A stretch of DNA of 64,000 nt. It comes from Stagnimonas sp. (GTDB lineage: Bacteria > Pseudomonadota > Gammaproteobacteria > Nevskiales > Nevskiaceae). Positions within the stretch are counted from its first letter, which is position 1. Each line of letters starts with the position of its first letter. Shown one piece after another: positions 1 through 9,872 of the stretch. The notes below the pieces were generated by a model. It was given only the letters and a program-made list of their open reading frames with translations, searched no databases and was not told the origin of the DNA. The DNA lies in NCBI GenBank assembly GCA_030696045.1, contig JAUYNO010000065.1:1-64000 (forward strand), in the 5' to 3' direction. Position numbers and translations under genes: made by a program.

Positions 1-64
1 GCAGGGCGCATTCCATGCGCCGGCGCTGTTCGCGGAACCTGCCGGCGCATGGAATGCGCCCTAC
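1..64. repeat. REP-like inverted repeat pair
   Basis: Two 21-bp arms (about 4-24 and 41-61) are perfect inverted complements. Each arm is itself a small hairpin around the core GCGCATTCCATGCGC. A single further copy of the arm lies at 12378-12401, so this is a dispersed intergenic palindrome family. It sits just downstream of the last gene of the che operon and could protect or terminate that transcript. The element may be cut by the window edge. Confidence 0.75.
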
Positions 65-76
65 GTTGCTCTAGAA

Positions 77-1288
77 CTAAAACAAATCCACCGAGCCCGA
101 ATCCATCGAGCCCTGCAGCACCGCCTTGTGCTGCGGCGTCTGCCATTCGCGGATGCGGCTTTCGGCCTGGCGGTGCCAGCGGTCGACATCGGCACGGCGC
201 TGCTCGGCGTCCTTGCTGGGCGCCTCCGCCATCAGGCGGTGCAGTCCCTCCGACTCCAGCGCCATGTCCTGCACCCGGCCGATGTGATTGGCGGCCGCAC
301 TCAGGGCCTGGGTGGAAATGTCCTCGAACTGCAGGCAGCGCACCGCCTCGCCGACGGCGGTGGCGATGTGCTGGCCGGATTCGGACAGCTCCTTCATGCC
401 GGCCTCCATCGAGCTGTTCAGCGCCTCGACCTGGCCCAGCACGCCGGCCATCTCCTGCTGCGCCTTGCGGCTCAGGCTGAGATCGCGGTTGGCCATCTCG
501 CCGACGCTGCCGCGTACCACCGCGACCGCCTCCCGCGAGGACCCGACCCGCTTGCGGATCTGTTCGTTGAAGGTGTTGGAGCGCTGCGAGAGATTGCGGA
601 TCTCCTCGGCCACCACCGCGAAACCACGCCCGGCCTCGCCGGCCCGCGCCGCTTCGATGGTGGCGTTGAGCGCGAGCAGGTTGGTCTGGTCGTCAATGGA
701 CTTGACGTCGTCGAGCAGTTCAAAGATGGCGTCGAGGTGCTGCACCATGGTGTCGATCTGGCCGACGCTGGCACTGCTCTGGGCGCTGACCTGGGCCAAC
801 GACTCGACCAGCCCCGACATCAGGTGCCCGGCCTGAGACACGAAGCCGTGGACGTTGACGCCCTCGCCCGCCACCGCGTCCTGGCGACTGACGATGCGGG
901 CGACGGTGGCGCTCTGCTCGCGCGACTGCCGGTTCATCGCCTCGAAACTCTGCTGCAGCTGGCCGACCGCGTCGCGGATCAGCACCCGCACCCGATCCAC
1001 CTCGCCGAGCACGCCGTGCGCCTCGTCGCGCGCCGAGCCGCAGATGCCGGCCAGCAGGCGGTGCTGCTCGGCCAGCCAAGCCTCGTCACGCGGTTTCTCG
1101 CGCAGCAAGGCTTCCAGCTTGACCCGCTCGCGATGCTGCAGGCTCCAGACCGCATGGCCCCAGGCCAGCAGCATCGCCACCAGCAGGGCGGCCGCCGGGC
1201 CACCGGAAAGCCCCAGCAAGGGCGCCAGCGCGTGCGCGGCGGTGAAGACCAGGGGCGTCACGAGGGTCTTGGCGGTCGGGCTTAGCAT
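77..1288 (-). CDS. Short methyl-accepting chemotaxis protein without a sensor domain
   Basis: This 403-residue protein has a hydrophobic N-terminus (about residues 8-50, one or two membrane passes) and no recognisable ligand-binding domain. A helical signalling domain follows, with the conserved MCP hairpin tip at about residues 200-235 ([18 protein letters not shown]). Such proteins form arrays with CheA and CheW. It is the last gene of the chemosensory operon, 7 bp after cheB. The C-terminal helix carries QFEDISTQ at residues 320-327. Its D323/Q327 spacing matches the catalytic Asp-x3-Gln of CheZ, so CheY phosphatase activity is possible (inference). There is no CheR/CheB pentapeptide at its end. 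The family call is firm; the sensory input is unknown. Confidence 0.9.
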   Translation of the reverse strand: MLSPTAKTLVTPLVFTAAHALAPLLGLSGGPAAALLVAMLLAWGHAVWSLQHRERVKLEALLREKPRDEAWLAEQHRLLAGICGSARDEAHGVLGEVDRVRVLIRDAVGQLQQSFEAMNRQSREQSATVARIVSRQDAVAGEGVNVHGFVSQAGHLMSGLVESLAQVSAQSSASVGQIDTMVQHLDAIFELLDDVKSIDDQTNLLALNATIEAARAGEAGRGFAVVAEEIRNLSQRSNTFNEQIRKRVGSSREAVAVVRGSVGEMANRDLSLSRKAQQEMAGVLGQVEALNSSMEAGMKELSESGQHIATAVGEAVRCLQFEDISTQALSAAANHIGRVQDMALESEGLHRLMAEAPSKDAEQRRADVDRWHRQAESRIREWQTPQHKAVLQGSMDSGSVDLF

Positions 1289-1295
1289 GGCGGGC

Positions 1296-2393
1296 CTAAA
1301 GGTGGTTCACGGTGGATATCGGCGCGGACTCGCCACTACTTGAACGCGACTCGCCGCCGCGACTGCCGAGCCGCCGCAGCAACTGCTCGGCGATCTGCGC
1401 CAGCGGAAACACGGCCTCGGCGCCGCCGAGCTTGAACGCCGCGCCCGGCATGCCCCAGACCACGCTGCTGGCCTCGTCCTGGATCAGGGTGCGGGCACCA
1501 GCCTGGCGCAGGGCCAGCAGCCCGCGCGCGCCGTCCTCGCCCATGCCGGTGAGCACGGCGGCGACGGCGTTGGGACCCACGTGCTGGGCGACGCTGCGGA
1601 ACAGCACGTCCACCGAGGGTCGCTGGAAGCACTCGGGCGCCTCGTCATTGAGCTTGCAGACATAACGGGCACCACTGCGCACCACCTGCAGGTGGCGGCC
1701 GCCGGGCGCGACATAGACATGACCGGGCACGATCTGCTGACCGTCCTGGGCCTCGCAGGCGCGCATCGCGCCGCAACGGTCCAGGCGGGCCGCGAACGGC
1801 GCCGAGAAGGCGGCCGGGATGTGCTGGGTGACGACAATGGCGGGGGCGTCGGCCGGCATCCGCCGGATCACTTCCTTGACCGCCTCGGTGCCGCCGGTCG
1901 AGGAGCCGATGGCGATCAGCTTGTCGGTGGTGCCGTAGAGCCGCCGTGCCGATGGTAGCGTCGCCGCCGCCGCCGGCGCCTGCCGGGCACTGAGCCGGGC
2001 CCGCGCCACCGTCTTCAGCTTGCTGCGCAACAGCTCGGCATCGGCGAGCAGGCCGGCCTGCACGTCGAGCTTGGGCTTGGTGACGAAATCCACCGCGCCG
2101 AGTTCCAGCGCCTGCAAGGTGACATCGGCGCCGTGCTCGGTCAGCGAGCTGACCATCAGCACCGGCATCGGGTGCAGGCGCATCAGGTTTTCCAGGAAGG
2201 TCAGGCCGTCCATGCGCGGCATCTCGACATCCAGGGTCAGCACGTCGGGCTTCAGCTGCTTGATCTTGTCGCGCGCGACGAAGGGATCGGCGGCGGTGCC
2301 CACCACCTCGAAGGCGGGGTCGGCGCCGATCATCTCGGTCAGCAGCTGCCGCACCAGGGCGGAGTCGTCGACGATCAGGACTTTGATGGGCAT
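1296..2393 (-). CDS. cheB: CheB, chemotaxis protein-glutamate methylesterase/deamidase
   Basis: CheB removes methyl groups from MCP glutamates and deamidates MCP glutamines when its receiver domain is phosphorylated by CheA. The receiver occupies residues 1-120, with acidic pair D9/D10, phospho-acceptor D55 and Lys in the TKP motif. A linker joins it to the C-terminal esterase domain (about 155-345). The catalytic triad is visible: Ser165 in GSSTGG, His191 in TQHIP and Asp287 in GMGEDG. Length (365 aa) is normal. It starts 9 bp after the cheD stop. It is the only cheB in the window, because the flagellar che operon at 10.9-16.6 kb lacks one. Confidence 0.97.
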   Translation of the reverse strand: MPIKVLIVDDSALVRQLLTEMIGADPAFEVVGTAADPFVARDKIKQLKPDVLTLDVEMPRMDGLTFLENLMRLHPMPVLMVSSLTEHGADVTLQALELGAVDFVTKPKLDVQAGLLADAELLRSKLKTVARARLSARQAPAAAATLPSARRLYGTTDKLIAIGSSTGGTEAVKEVIRRMPADAPAIVVTQHIPAAFSAPFAARLDRCGAMRACEAQDGQQIVPGHVYVAPGGRHLQVVRSGARYVCKLNDEAPECFQRPSVDVLFRSVAQHVGPNAVAAVLTGMGEDGARGLLALRQAGARTLIQDEASSVVWGMPGAAFKLGGAEAVFPLAQIAEQLLRRLGSRGGESRSSSGESAPISTVNHL

Positions 2394-2402
2394 GGGCAGG
2401 GT

Positions 2403-3041
2403 CTAGTCGAACAATTCCACGCCGCCGGAAACCGGGGCAGCAACGAGCCGCGAGCGGTAGGCCGATTCGTCGGCGAGGTCGCGGCTGGCGATGCTGCTGC
2501 TCAGGCGTCGCACCAGGACCCGGCCATCGGCCGGGAAGAAAAAGATCTTGCGCGGGCAGGTATCGCCCAGATCCTGGGCCAGCACCGGTATGTGCTCGGC
2601 CTTGAGGTAGTCGAGCACGAACTCGATGTTGCGCAGGCCGACCTGGGTGTCGTTGAAGCCCTTCAGCACCGCGCCGCCACCGAACACCTTGGCCTCCAGG
2701 CCGGAGCGGCGGGCACCGGCTTTCAGCAGCTCGTTGATCAGCAGCTCCATCGCATAGCTGCCATAGCGCGCCGAACTGCCACCGCTCAGTTCGCCATCCG
2801 GCAGCATGAAGTGATTCATGCCGCCGATGCCCAGGCGCGGATCGCGGATGCAGGCGGAGACGCAGGAGCCGAGCACGGTGGTCATCACGATGTCTTCGCC
2901 GCTGACAAAGAACTCACCGGGCAGCAGCTTGATGCCCGGTCGATCGAACTGCCGGTCCTGGTAGGTGAACGTCGCCCAGCCGTCGCCGGCGGCGCCGGAG
3001 TGGCCCCAGGCGTCCGGCGAGGTGGCGGCGTCACCGCTCAC
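2403..3041 (-). CDS. cheD: CheD, chemoreceptor glutamine deamidase
   Basis: CheD deamidates selected glutamines of chemoreceptors, and its activity is tuned by binding partners such as CheC in other bacteria. The catalytic Cys lies in LGSCVSACI, and a His lies in GGMNHFMLP. A GTG start at 3041-3039 is chosen because it overlaps the cheR stop as GTGA and gives 212 residues, close to family length. The longer in-frame reading upstream is only cheR sequence in another frame. No cheC is present in the window. The cheR-cheD-cheB order is the one seen in class-F7 chemosensory clusters. Confidence 0.95.
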   Translation of the reverse strand: MSGDAATSPDAWGHSGAAGDGWATFTYQDRQFDRPGIKLLPGEFFVSGEDIVMTTVLGSCVSACIRDPRLGIGGMNHFMLPDGELSGGSSARYGSYAMELLINELLKAGARRSGLEAKVFGGGAVLKGFNDTQVGLRNIEFVLDYLKAEHIPVLAQDLGDTCPRKIFFFPADGRVLVRRLSSSIASRDLADESAYRSRLVAAPVSGGVELFD

Positions 3042-3940
3042 CCCGCCGACTCCGACAGCTCGGGCCGCGCTGGCAGCGGGCGCCGCGCGCTCGCCGGCCG
3101 CGCCGCCGAGCCGGTCGCGGTGTAGATGGTGCGACCGAGCGGCCGGATCAGGTGGGCGGCGTGGAAGAAGCTCTCGGAATGGCCGGCGTACAGCAGGCCA
3201 TCGGGTGCCAGCCGGGGCACCAGCTTGCCGATGATCTCCAGCTGGGTCGGCTTGTCGAAATAGATCATCACGTTGCGGCAGAAGATGGCCTGGAATGGGC
3301 CCTTGATCGGCCACTGGGCATCGAGCAGGTTCAGCGGCCGGAACCGGATCAGGGCCCGCAGTTCGTCCACCACGCGGCAGTGGCCCGCGTTGGCACCGGT
3401 ACCGCGCCGGAAGAAGCGGCGCTTGCGTTCGGCGCTGAGTTTTTCCAGCCGCTCCAGCGGATAGATGCCGCGCTCGGCGGTGGCCAGCACCTGGGTGTCG
3501 ATATCGGTGGCGAGGATGATCACCGGTGGCGTCATGCTGCCGTAGGCCTCCACCGCCGTCATGGCGATGGAGTACGGCTCTTCACCGGTGGAGGCGGCGG
3601 CCGACCACAACAGGCTGCGCTCGCCCCGGGGGCGAGCCCGGAGCAGCTCCGCCAGCGAATCGAAATGGTGCGACTCGCGGAAGAACGAGGTGAGATTGGT
3701 GGTGAGGGCGTTGGTGAAAGCCTGCCATTCCTCGGCGTCACCGGTCTGCTCCAGCCGGTCCAGATAGTCCTGGAACGACTCGCTGCCGGTGGCGCGCAGT
3801 CGGCGCACCAGGCGGCTGTAGACCATGTCCTGCTTGCTGTCGGCCAGGGCGATGCCGGCGCGGCTGTGGATCAGCCGGCGCACGCGCTCGAAATCGCGCG
3901 CGGCGTAGGCGTACTGCCGTGTATCCAGATCCGGGCTCAT
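3038..3940 (-). CDS. cheR: CheR, MCP glutamate methyltransferase
   Basis: CheR transfers methyl from S-adenosylmethionine to receptor glutamates. The 300-residue protein has the helical N-terminal domain (residues 15-85) and a Rossmann SAM domain, with SAAASTGEEPYSIAM as the SAM-binding loop and FCRNVMIYFD as the conserved late motif. The beta-subdomain between these motifs is the part that docks on receptor pentapeptides in E. coli. Here the adjacent MCP ends in QWTEF, which fits such tethering. The start ATG overlaps the stop of the small upstream ORF (ATGA), and the stop overlaps cheD (GTGA), so translation is probably coupled. Confidence 0.97.
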   Translation of the reverse strand: MSPDLDTRQYAYAARDFERVRRLIHSRAGIALADSKQDMVYSRLVRRLRATGSESFQDYLDRLEQTGDAEEWQAFTNALTTNLTSFFRESHHFDSLAELLRARPRGERSLLWSAAASTGEEPYSIAMTAVEAYGSMTPPVIILATDIDTQVLATAERGIYPLERLEKLSAERKRRFFRRGTGANAGHCRVVDELRALIRFRPLNLLDAQWPIKGPFQAIFCRNVMIYFDKPTQLEIIGKLVPRLAPDGLLYAGHSESFFHAAHLIRPLGRTIYTATGSAARPASARRPLPARPELSESAG

Positions 3941-4155
3941 CTCAGCCCCGGCCCGGTGCTGGCACCGGCAACCCGGCCAGAGGCTGCGCCGGAACCGGCG
4001 CGCGCCCCGGGCAAGGGATCGACGCCGGGATCGGCGTCGCTACCCTCGTCCGCCTCGCTGGCGATGACCAGCGGCACGCCGGCCAGACCCAGACCCCAGT
4101 TGGCCAGCAGCCGGAGGTAGCAGCCGGCATCGACAGCATTCGTGCTCGGAAGCAT
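3937..4155 (-). CDS. Small hypothetical protein between mcp and cheR
   Basis: This 72-residue ORF begins 15 bp after the stop of the large MCP and ends with its stop codon overlapping the cheR start (ATGA). The first half contains an uncharged stretch (about residues 12-32, LRLLANWGLGLAGVPLVI) that could be one helix or membrane segment. The second half is Gly/Ala/Asp-rich and probably unstructured. I recognise no domain. No clear Shine-Dalgarno precedes it, so it may depend on coupling to the MCP. The precise operon fit argues for a real gene. The alternative is spacer sequence that happens to be open, and a second frame is also open here (3942-4139). Confidence 0.45.
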   Translation of the reverse strand: MLPSTNAVDAGCYLRLLANWGLGLAGVPLVIASEADEGSDADPGVDPLPGARAGSGAASGRVAGASTGPGLR

Positions 4156-4170
4156 GGCCGGCCACCGGGC

Positions 4171-7104
4171 TCAGAACTCGGTCCACTGGTCGTCGGCCTT
4201 GCCGGCGGTGCCAGTGCGCTTGGGCACCACCGCCATCGGCTTGCCGCCCCGCACCGGAGCCACCGGGCGTGCCACGCGGGCGCTGCCCGGACGTTCCATG
4301 CGCACCGGCGCCGCCCGCATGGGCGCCGACATCGGCGCCGGCGAGTAGCGATCGTTCTGCGCGTCGCCGAGGCGGAACTGGCTGACCGAGTGGCTCAGAC
4401 CGCCGGCCTGCTCTTCCAGCGAACGGGCGGAGGCGGTGGCTTCTTCCACCAGGGCGGCGTTCTGCTGGGTGACCTCGTCCATCTGCGTGATGGTCTGGTT
4501 GACCTGCTCGATGCCCTGGCTCTGCTCCTGCGAGGCGGCGGTGATCTCCGACATGATGTCGGTCACCCGCTTCACGCTGCTGACGATCTCGTCCATGGTC
4601 TTGCCGGCCTGCTCGACCAGCTTGGAGCCGTTGCCGACCTTCTCGACCGAATCGCTGATCAGGCCCTTGATCTCCTTGGCGGCGCCGGCGCTGCGCTGCG
4701 CCAGGCTGCGCACCTCGGCCGCCACCACCGCGAAGCCGCGACCCTGTTCGCCAGCGCGGGCGGCTTCCACCGCCGCGTTCAGCGCCAGGATGTTGGTCTG
4801 GAAGGCGATGCCGTCGATGACGCTGATGATGTCGACGATCTTCTTGCTCGACTCGTTGATGGCGCTCATGGTGGTGACCACCTCGCTCACCACCTTGCCG
4901 CCCTGCACCGCGATGCTGCTGGCGCCGATGGCAAGCTGGTTGGCCTGCTTGGCGTTCTCGGCGTTCTGCTTCACGGTCGAGGTCAGCTCTTCCATCGAGG
5001 AGGCAGTCTCCTCCAGCGAGGCGGCCTGCGACTCGGTGCGCGCCGACAGGTCGCTGTTGCCGGCGGTGATCTCCTTGGCGGCGGTGTTGATGGTCTCGGT
5101 CGCCTGCTTGATCTGGGTGATGATCTGGGTCAGCTGCTCGACCGTGGTGTTGGCGTCGTCCTTGAGCTTGCCGAAGGTGCCCTTGAAGTCGCCCTCGACC
5201 TGCTGGGTCAGATCACCCTTGGCCAGGGCGCCCAGCACGCGCGCGACTTCGTTCAGGCCGACATTGCTGGTCTCCAGCAGCTGGTTGATGTTGTCCGCCA
5301 GCAGCTTGAAGAAACCATCCTTGCCTTCCAGCGTGATGCGGCGGCTGAAGTCGCCGTTGGCGGCGGCGCCGACGATGGCGCCGACCTCCTGCTCCACCGC
5401 CACCTCGGCGGTGCGGTTCTTCCACTCCACCACCGTGCCCAGGCGTTCACCCTGGGCGTTGACGATGGGGCTGGCGATCAGGCCGAAGGTGAGGCTGCCG
5501 ACCTTGATCTCGGTGCGGTAGGTGCTGCGCAGATTGGCCAGCATCTGGGTCTGGTGCGCCGGGTTCTTGTGAAAGACGTCGATGCTGGCACCCATCAGGC
5601 GCCGGGCGTCGAACTGCGGCAGTACCTTGCGCAGCTCGGCTTCGGCCTGGTTCATCATTTCGCCGACCGCGCCGTTGATATAGACGATCTCGCGCTCATT
5701 GTTGGCGATCATCACATTGCCGCTGACATTGTCGAGCGCGTTCTTGATCCGCAGGTTCTCGTTGGCGATCCGGCGCTCGGCCTCCTGGCGCTCGGCCTCG
5801 CGGGCCGCCAGCGCCAGCTCGGCGGTGAGGTCCTTCCACTCCACCACGTAGCCCAGGCGCTCGCCCTTGTCGCCATTGATCGGGTTGAGGATCAGGGAGA
5901 AGGTGCGGCCGCCCAGGACCAGCTTGGCCTGGTGGGTGTGGGTCATCTTCGCCAGCAGGCCGCGCTGGTAGGCGGGGTTCTTGTGGAAGGTGTCGATGTT
6001 GGTGCCGACCACGCGGGCGGCGCTGAAGCTCGGCACGTCCTTGCGGATGTCGGACTCGGCGGTCGCCAGCATTTCCTTGATCGAGTGGTTGACGTAGACC
6101 ACGTTCAGCTCGGCGTCGGCGATCATCACATTGGTGACCACCACGTCCAGGCCCTGCTTGACGCGGGCGGTCTCGGCGGCGAGCCGCTGCTCGCGCTCCT
6201 GCGCCGCCAGCTCCAGAGTCAGGTCCTTCCACTCCACCACATAGCCCAGGCGCTCGCCCTTGTCGTCGTTGATGGGCGACAGGATCAGCGAGAAGCTACG
6301 GCCACCCAGGGCCAACCGGGCCTTGTGGGTGCTGCGCAGTTCGGCCAGCAGCTTGCGCTGGTAGGACGGGCTCTTGTGGAAGGTGTCGATGTTGGTGCCG
6401 ACCACGCGGGCGGCGCTGAAGCTCGGCACATCCTTGCGGATGTCGGACTCGGCGACCGCCAGCATCTCCTTGATGGATTCGTTGACGTAGACCACGTTGA
6501 GATCGGCGTCGGCGACCATGACATTGGTCTGCACCACGTCCAGCCCCTGCTTGATGCGGGAGGTCTCGGCGATCCTTTGCACCTCACGCGCCTTGGCAGC
6601 CAGCTCGGCCTGCTTGTTCACCGTGATGTCGGTGGCGTACTTGACCACCTTGTAGGGACGGCCGTTCTTGTCCAGCAGCGGGTTGTAGGAGGCCTGGATC
6701 CAGACCTCGCGACCGCCCTTGCCCAGGCGCCGGTACTGGCCGGCATCGAACTCGCCGCGCCCCAGTTTTTCCCAGAAGGCGCGGTACTCGCCGCTGGCGC
6801 GGTACTCGGGATCGACGAACAGGCTGTGATGCTGACCGCGCACCTCGTCCAGGCTATAGCCCAGGGTCTGGAGGAAATTGTCGTTGGCCTTCAGCACCGT
6901 GCCGTCCAGGCCGAATTCGATCACCGCCTGCGAGCGGTTGATGGCGGCGATCTGGCCCTCCATATCCATCTGCCGCAACACCGCCTCGCTGGCGGATTTG
7001 GCGCTGGACCTGGCAGTGGACTTGGCGACGGATTTGGTGGCAGGAGCGGCGCGCTTCTTGGCCGGAGCAGGCTTGCGCGACGACGTGGCGGTGGCTTTTT
7101 TCAT
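4171..7104 (-). CDS. Soluble methyl-accepting chemotaxis protein with four PAS domains and CheR/CheB tether
   Basis: This 977-residue chemoreceptor has no transmembrane segment and should be cytoplasmic. In order it shows a Lys/Ala/Pro-rich N-terminus (1-40), PAS1 (about 46-165), PAS2 (about 183-295), PAS3 (about 315-428) and PAS4 (about 455-567). A HAMP-like stretch (about 575-650) and the signalling domain follow, with tip [23 protein letters not shown]2 and PAS3 are roughly 80% identical with a 131-residue period, indicating a recent internal duplication. The last five residues, QWTEF, fit the xWxxF tether used by CheR and CheB, whose genes lie immediately downstream. The architecture recalls the soluble PAS receptor Aer-2/McpB of Pseudomonas che2. 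The ligand or cofactor (heme, flavin or other) cannot be read from sequence. Confidence 0.95.
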   Translation of the reverse strand: MKKATATSSRKPAPAKKRAAPATKSVAKSTARSSAKSASEAVLRQMDMEGQIAAINRSQAVIEFGLDGTVLKANDNFLQTLGYSLDEVRGQHHSLFVDPEYRASGEYRAFWEKLGRGEFDAGQYRRLGKGGREVWIQASYNPLLDKNGRPYKVVKYATDITVNKQAELAAKAREVQRIAETSRIKQGLDVVQTNVMVADADLNVVYVNESIKEMLAVAESDIRKDVPSFSAARVVGTNIDTFHKSPSYQRKLLAELRSTHKARLALGGRSFSLILSPINDDKGERLGYVVEWKDLTLELAAQEREQRLAAETARVKQGLDVVVTNVMIADAELNVVYVNHSIKEMLATAESDIRKDVPSFSAARVVGTNIDTFHKNPAYQRGLLAKMTHTHQAKLVLGGRTFSLILNPINGDKGERLGYVVEWKDLTAELALAAREAERQEAERRIANENLRIKNALDNVSGNVMIANNEREIVYINGAVGEMMNQAEAELRKVLPQFDARRLMGASIDVFHKNPAHQTQMLANLRSTYRTEIKVGSLTFGLIASPIVNAQGERLGTVVEWKNRTAEVAVEQEVGAIVGAAANGDFSRRITLEGKDGFFKLLADNINQLLETSNVGLNEVARVLGALAKGDLTQQVEGDFKGTFGKLKDDANTTVEQLTQIITQIKQATETINTAAKEITAGNSDLSARTESQAASLEETASSMEELTSTVKQNAENAKQANQLAIGASSIAVQGGKVVSEVVTTMSAINESSKKIVDIISVIDGIAFQTNILALNAAVEAARAGEQGRGFAVVAAEVRSLAQRSAGAAKEIKGLISDSVEKVGNGSKLVEQAGKTMDEIVSSVKRVTDIMSEITAASQEQSQGIEQVNQTITQMDEVTQQNAALVEEATASARSLEEQAGGLSHSVSQFRLGDAQNDRYSPAPMSAPMRAAPVRMERPGSARVARPVAPVRGGKPMAVVPKRTGTAGKADDQWTEF

Positions 7105-7119
7105 GGTGGTACGCCCTGG

Positions 7120-7293
7120 TCAGCAATTGAAAGGAGAGAGAGTTGCGGTTGCGCGGCCCGGCCATGCAGACCGGGATCGAAGCGGCGGCGGCGAATGGAC
7201 TGGAAGCCGCGTGCGCACGGCTTGGATCAGCGGCAGCGAGGCGGCCTTGATGGCTGACGGCGGCGCGGTGTCGGATATCGGTTGCTTGGGCAT
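7120..7293 (-). CDS. Possible 57-residue ORF between cheW and mcp
   Basis: The 200-bp gap between cheW and the PAS receptor holds one small ORF that starts 12 bp after the cheW stop and ends 15 bp before the MCP start. The predicted product is rich in Pro, Arg, Ser and Ala, with no hydrophobic segment and no recognisable motif. No convincing ribosome-binding site is seen. It neatly fills the gap, but the composition is what random GC-rich sequence would give. It is listed so that the gap is accounted for. Confidence 0.2.
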   Translation of the reverse strand: MPKQPISDTAPPSAIKAASLPLIQAVRTRLPVHSPPPLRSRSAWPGRATATLSPFNC

Positions 7294-7305
7294 GGTGGAC
7301 TCCGC

Positions 7306-7833
7306 TTACTGCAGCGACTGTGCCTGCGCATCCATCAGCGCCATGTCGGCGCCGGACATCAGCTTTTCGATGTCGACCAGGATCAGCATCCGCTGGTCCA
7401 GGGCGCCCAGGCCGGTGATGTAGCGGGTGTTGACGGCGCCGCCGAATTCCGGCGCCGGACGGATCTGCTCGGCGGTCAGCTGCAGCACGTCGGAGACGCC
7501 ATCCACCACCATGCCGACCACGCGGCGGGCGATGTTGAGGATGATCATCACCGTGAACTCGTTGTACTCGGCCTTGCCGAGCTTGAACTTCAGGCGCATG
7601 TCGACCACCGGCACGATGGTGCCGCGCAGGTTGATCACGCCCTTGATGAAGTCGGGCGCGTCCGGGATGCGGGTAACGGCGTCGTAGCCGCGGATCTCCT
7701 GCACCTTGAGGATGTCGACGCCGTACTCCTCGGCGCCCAGGGTGAAGGTCAGGTATTCGCGGCCGGCGGCGATGTCGGAGCGGCTGTCGGCGGCGGCGGT
7801 GATCTTGCGGGCTTCGGTTGCGGCGGTATCCAT
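7306..7833 (-). CDS. cheW: CheW coupling protein of the second chemosensory system
   Basis: CheW bridges CheA to receptors in chemosensory arrays. The 175-residue protein has a short Ala/Arg-rich leader (1-25) and then one CheW domain. Conserved elements include [20 protein letters not shown], the [16 protein letters not shown] core and the closing [20 protein letters not shown]. It starts 26 bp after the cheA stop and precedes the PAS receptor, as in Pseudomonas che2-type operons. It is distinct from the second CheW at 10890-11402, which belongs to the flagellar che/mot operon. Confidence 0.96.
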   Translation of the reverse strand: MDTAATEARKITAAADSRSDIAAGREYLTFTLGAEEYGVDILKVQEIRGYDAVTRIPDAPDFIKGVINLRGTIVPVVDMRLKFKLGKAEYNEFTVMIILNIARRVVGMVVDGVSDVLQLTAEQIRPAPEFGGAVNTRYITGLGALDQRMLILVDIEKLMSGADMALMDAQAQSLQ

Positions 7834-7859
7834 CGCGGCTCCAGGGGGTCTCGCGGGGT

Positions 7860-9872
7860 TCAGGCGGCGATCGCGGGCTGGGTGCGACGCACCAGCTCCG
7901 CGGCATCGAGGATCAGCGCCACCCGGCCATCGCCGAGGATGGTGGCGCCGGACATGTAGGGAACGCGGCGGTAATTGCTTTCCAGGCTTTTCACCACCAC
8001 CTGCTGCTGGCCCAGCAGCTCGTCGACTCCGAGCGCCAGCTTGCGGCCCTCGGATTCGATCAGGATGCAGAGGTTGTGCTCGCCGACCGCGCCACCGGGC
8101 AGGCGCACCAACTCGTGCAGATCGATCAGCGGCACCAGTTCGTTGCGGACCCGCACCACCCGGCTGCTGTGGCCGATGGTCTTGACGTCGTCTGGCCGCG
8201 CCTGCAGCGATTCCACCACCGCCGCCAGCGGCACGATGAAGACCTCGTTGCCGACCGCGATGCTCATGCCGTCGAGGATCGCCAGCGTCAGCGGCAGGCG
8301 AATCGTGATGCGCATGCCCCGCCCCAGCTGGCTGGCCAGCTCGACCTGACCATTGAGGGCGAGGATGTTCTTCTTCACCACGTCCATCCCGACCCCGCGG
8401 CCGGAGACGTCGGTGATGACCTCGGCGGTGGAGAAGCCGGGAGCGAAGATCAGCTGCCAGACCTCGGCATCGCTGAGCGTGTCCGCCGCCTCCAGGCCCT
8501 GGCTGCGCGCCTTGGCAAGGATGCGCTCGCGATCCAGGCCACGGCCGTCGTCGACGATCTCGATGATGATGTTCCCGCCACGATGGCTGGCGGCGAGGGT
8601 GATGACCCCCTCCTCCGGCTTGCCGGCGGCGCGGCGCTGCTCCGGGGTTTCGATGCCGTGGTCCAGCGCGTTGCGGACCAGGTGGGTGAGCGGATCGGCG
8701 ATCTTCTCGATCACGCTCTTGTCCAGCTCGGTGTCGGCGCCCTGGGTCTCCAGCCGCACCTGCTTGCCGAGCTTGCCGGCGAGGTCGTGGATCATGCGCG
8801 GGAAGCGGCTGAACACGAAGTCCATCGGCAGCATGCGGATGCCCATCACCGACTCCTGCAGCGAGCGGGTGTTGCGGTCCAGCTGGGCCAGCGCGGTGAG
8901 CAGGCGCTCGTTGGCGACCGGGTCGAGCTGGGCCCCGGTCTGGGCCAGCATCGCCTGGGTGATCACCAGCTCGCCGACCAGGTTGATCAGCACGTCGATC
9001 TTGTCGGTCGGCACCCGGATCGAGCCGGTGGCCTCGTTGCCGCCGCGCCGCTCGGGCCCAGTCCAGCGCGGCGCCGACGCTGCCGCCACCGGGGCTTCGG
9101 CCCGGCCGCCCTGGATCAGGGTCAGTGCCGGCCGCGCCTCGGCAACCGGTGCCAGGGCCGTGATCTCCAGCTCGCAGTCGTCCTCGACCCAGGCAAAGGC
9201 TTCACGCACCTCGGCCTCGCTGGCGCCCGAGATCAGCTCCAGCTGCCAGCGGGCATGGCTTTCCTCGGCAACGGTGGCGCTCAGTTTCAGCGGCGCCGGC
9301 AGCTCGACCTCGGAGCGCAACTGACCCAGGCCCGACAGCTCGCGCAGGATGCGCAGCGGGTCGTTGCCAGACCGGAACAGGCCGGGATGGGGAGCGAAAC
9401 GGATGCGCCAGCCCCGGTTCGGCGCGGCTACCGCCGGCTCGCCGCCGGCTGCGACCACCACGGTCGGCACGGCCGGCGTCGCCGGGCCGGCCAGGGCCTG
9501 CTCCAGCGCCAGCTGATGCCCGGCGATCAGTTCCAGGTTGGCGGCCCGGCCGTCGCGGGCGGCCTGCAGCAGCTCGCGCACCGCGTCCACCGAGCGCAGC
9601 AGCAGGTTGACCAGTTCCGGCACCACCGCGCGGCGACCGCTGCGCATCTGGTCCAGCAGGGTTTCCAGCAGGTGGGTGAAGGCCGACACGGCGGTGAAGC
9701 CGAAGGTGCCGCCGCCACCCTTGATCGAATGCGCGGCGCGGAAAATGGTGTTGATGGTCTCGGCGTCGACGTCGGCCGGATCCAGGCGCAGCAAGGCCGC
9801 CTCCATGCTGTCGAGGCCCTCGAAGCTCTCCTCGAAGAAGGTCTGATGGAACCGTGAAAGATCCATGCTCAT
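7860..9872 (-). CDS. cheA: CheA sensor histidine kinase of the second chemosensory system
   Basis: CheA autophosphorylates on a histidine and passes phosphate to CheY and CheB. Domains in order: Hpt (1-105, phospho-His48 in AAHSIKGG), a middle region that may bind response regulators (about 150-270), dimerisation (about 290-355), the HATPase domain (N box [12 protein letters not shown] boxes DDGRGLD and [10 protein letters not shown]) and a C-terminal CheW-like regulatory domain. The ATG at 9872 is preferred because it overlaps the stop of the small upstream ORF (ATGA). An ATG two codons later is possible. The resulting 670 residues is a normal size. The F6 CheA at 13690-15420 is a separate paralogue. 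Confidence 0.95.
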   Translation of the reverse strand: MSMDLSRFHQTFFEESFEGLDSMEAALLRLDPADVDAETINTIFRAAHSIKGGGGTFGFTAVSAFTHLLETLLDQMRSGRRAVVPELVNLLLRSVDAVRELLQAARDGRAANLELIAGHQLALEQALAGPATPAVPTVVVAAGGEPAVAAPNRGWRIRFAPHPGLFRSGNDPLRILRELSGLGQLRSEVELPAPLKLSATVAEESHARWQLELISGASEAEVREAFAWVEDDCELEITALAPVAEARPALTLIQGGRAEAPVAAASAPRWTGPERRGGNEATGSIRVPTDKIDVLINLVGELVITQAMLAQTGAQLDPVANERLLTALAQLDRNTRSLQESVMGIRMLPMDFVFSRFPRMIHDLAGKLGKQVRLETQGADTELDKSVIEKIADPLTHLVRNALDHGIETPEQRRAAGKPEEGVITLAASHRGGNIIIEIVDDGRGLDRERILAKARSQGLEAADTLSDAEVWQLIFAPGFSTAEVITDVSGRGVGMDVVKKNILALNGQVELASQLGRGMRITIRLPLTLAILDGMSIAVGNEVFIVPLAAVVESLQARPDDVKTIGHSSRVVRVRNELVPLIDLHELVRLPGGAVGEHNLCILIESEGRKLALGVDELLGQQQVVVKSLESNYRRVPYMSGATILGDGRVALILDAAELVRRTQPAIAA

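Noticed and set aside
3919..7257. A 1112-codon open frame on the plus strand opposite the PAS receptor
   Set aside because: It is antisense to a clear MCP. The translation is Gly/Ala/Leu/Asp/His-rich without domains, typical of the mirror frame of GC-rich coding DNA.
7818..9857. Long plus-strand frame opposite cheA
   Set aside because: The strand partner is an unmistakable CheA. The mirror frame has no homology-like motifs or ribosome-binding site.
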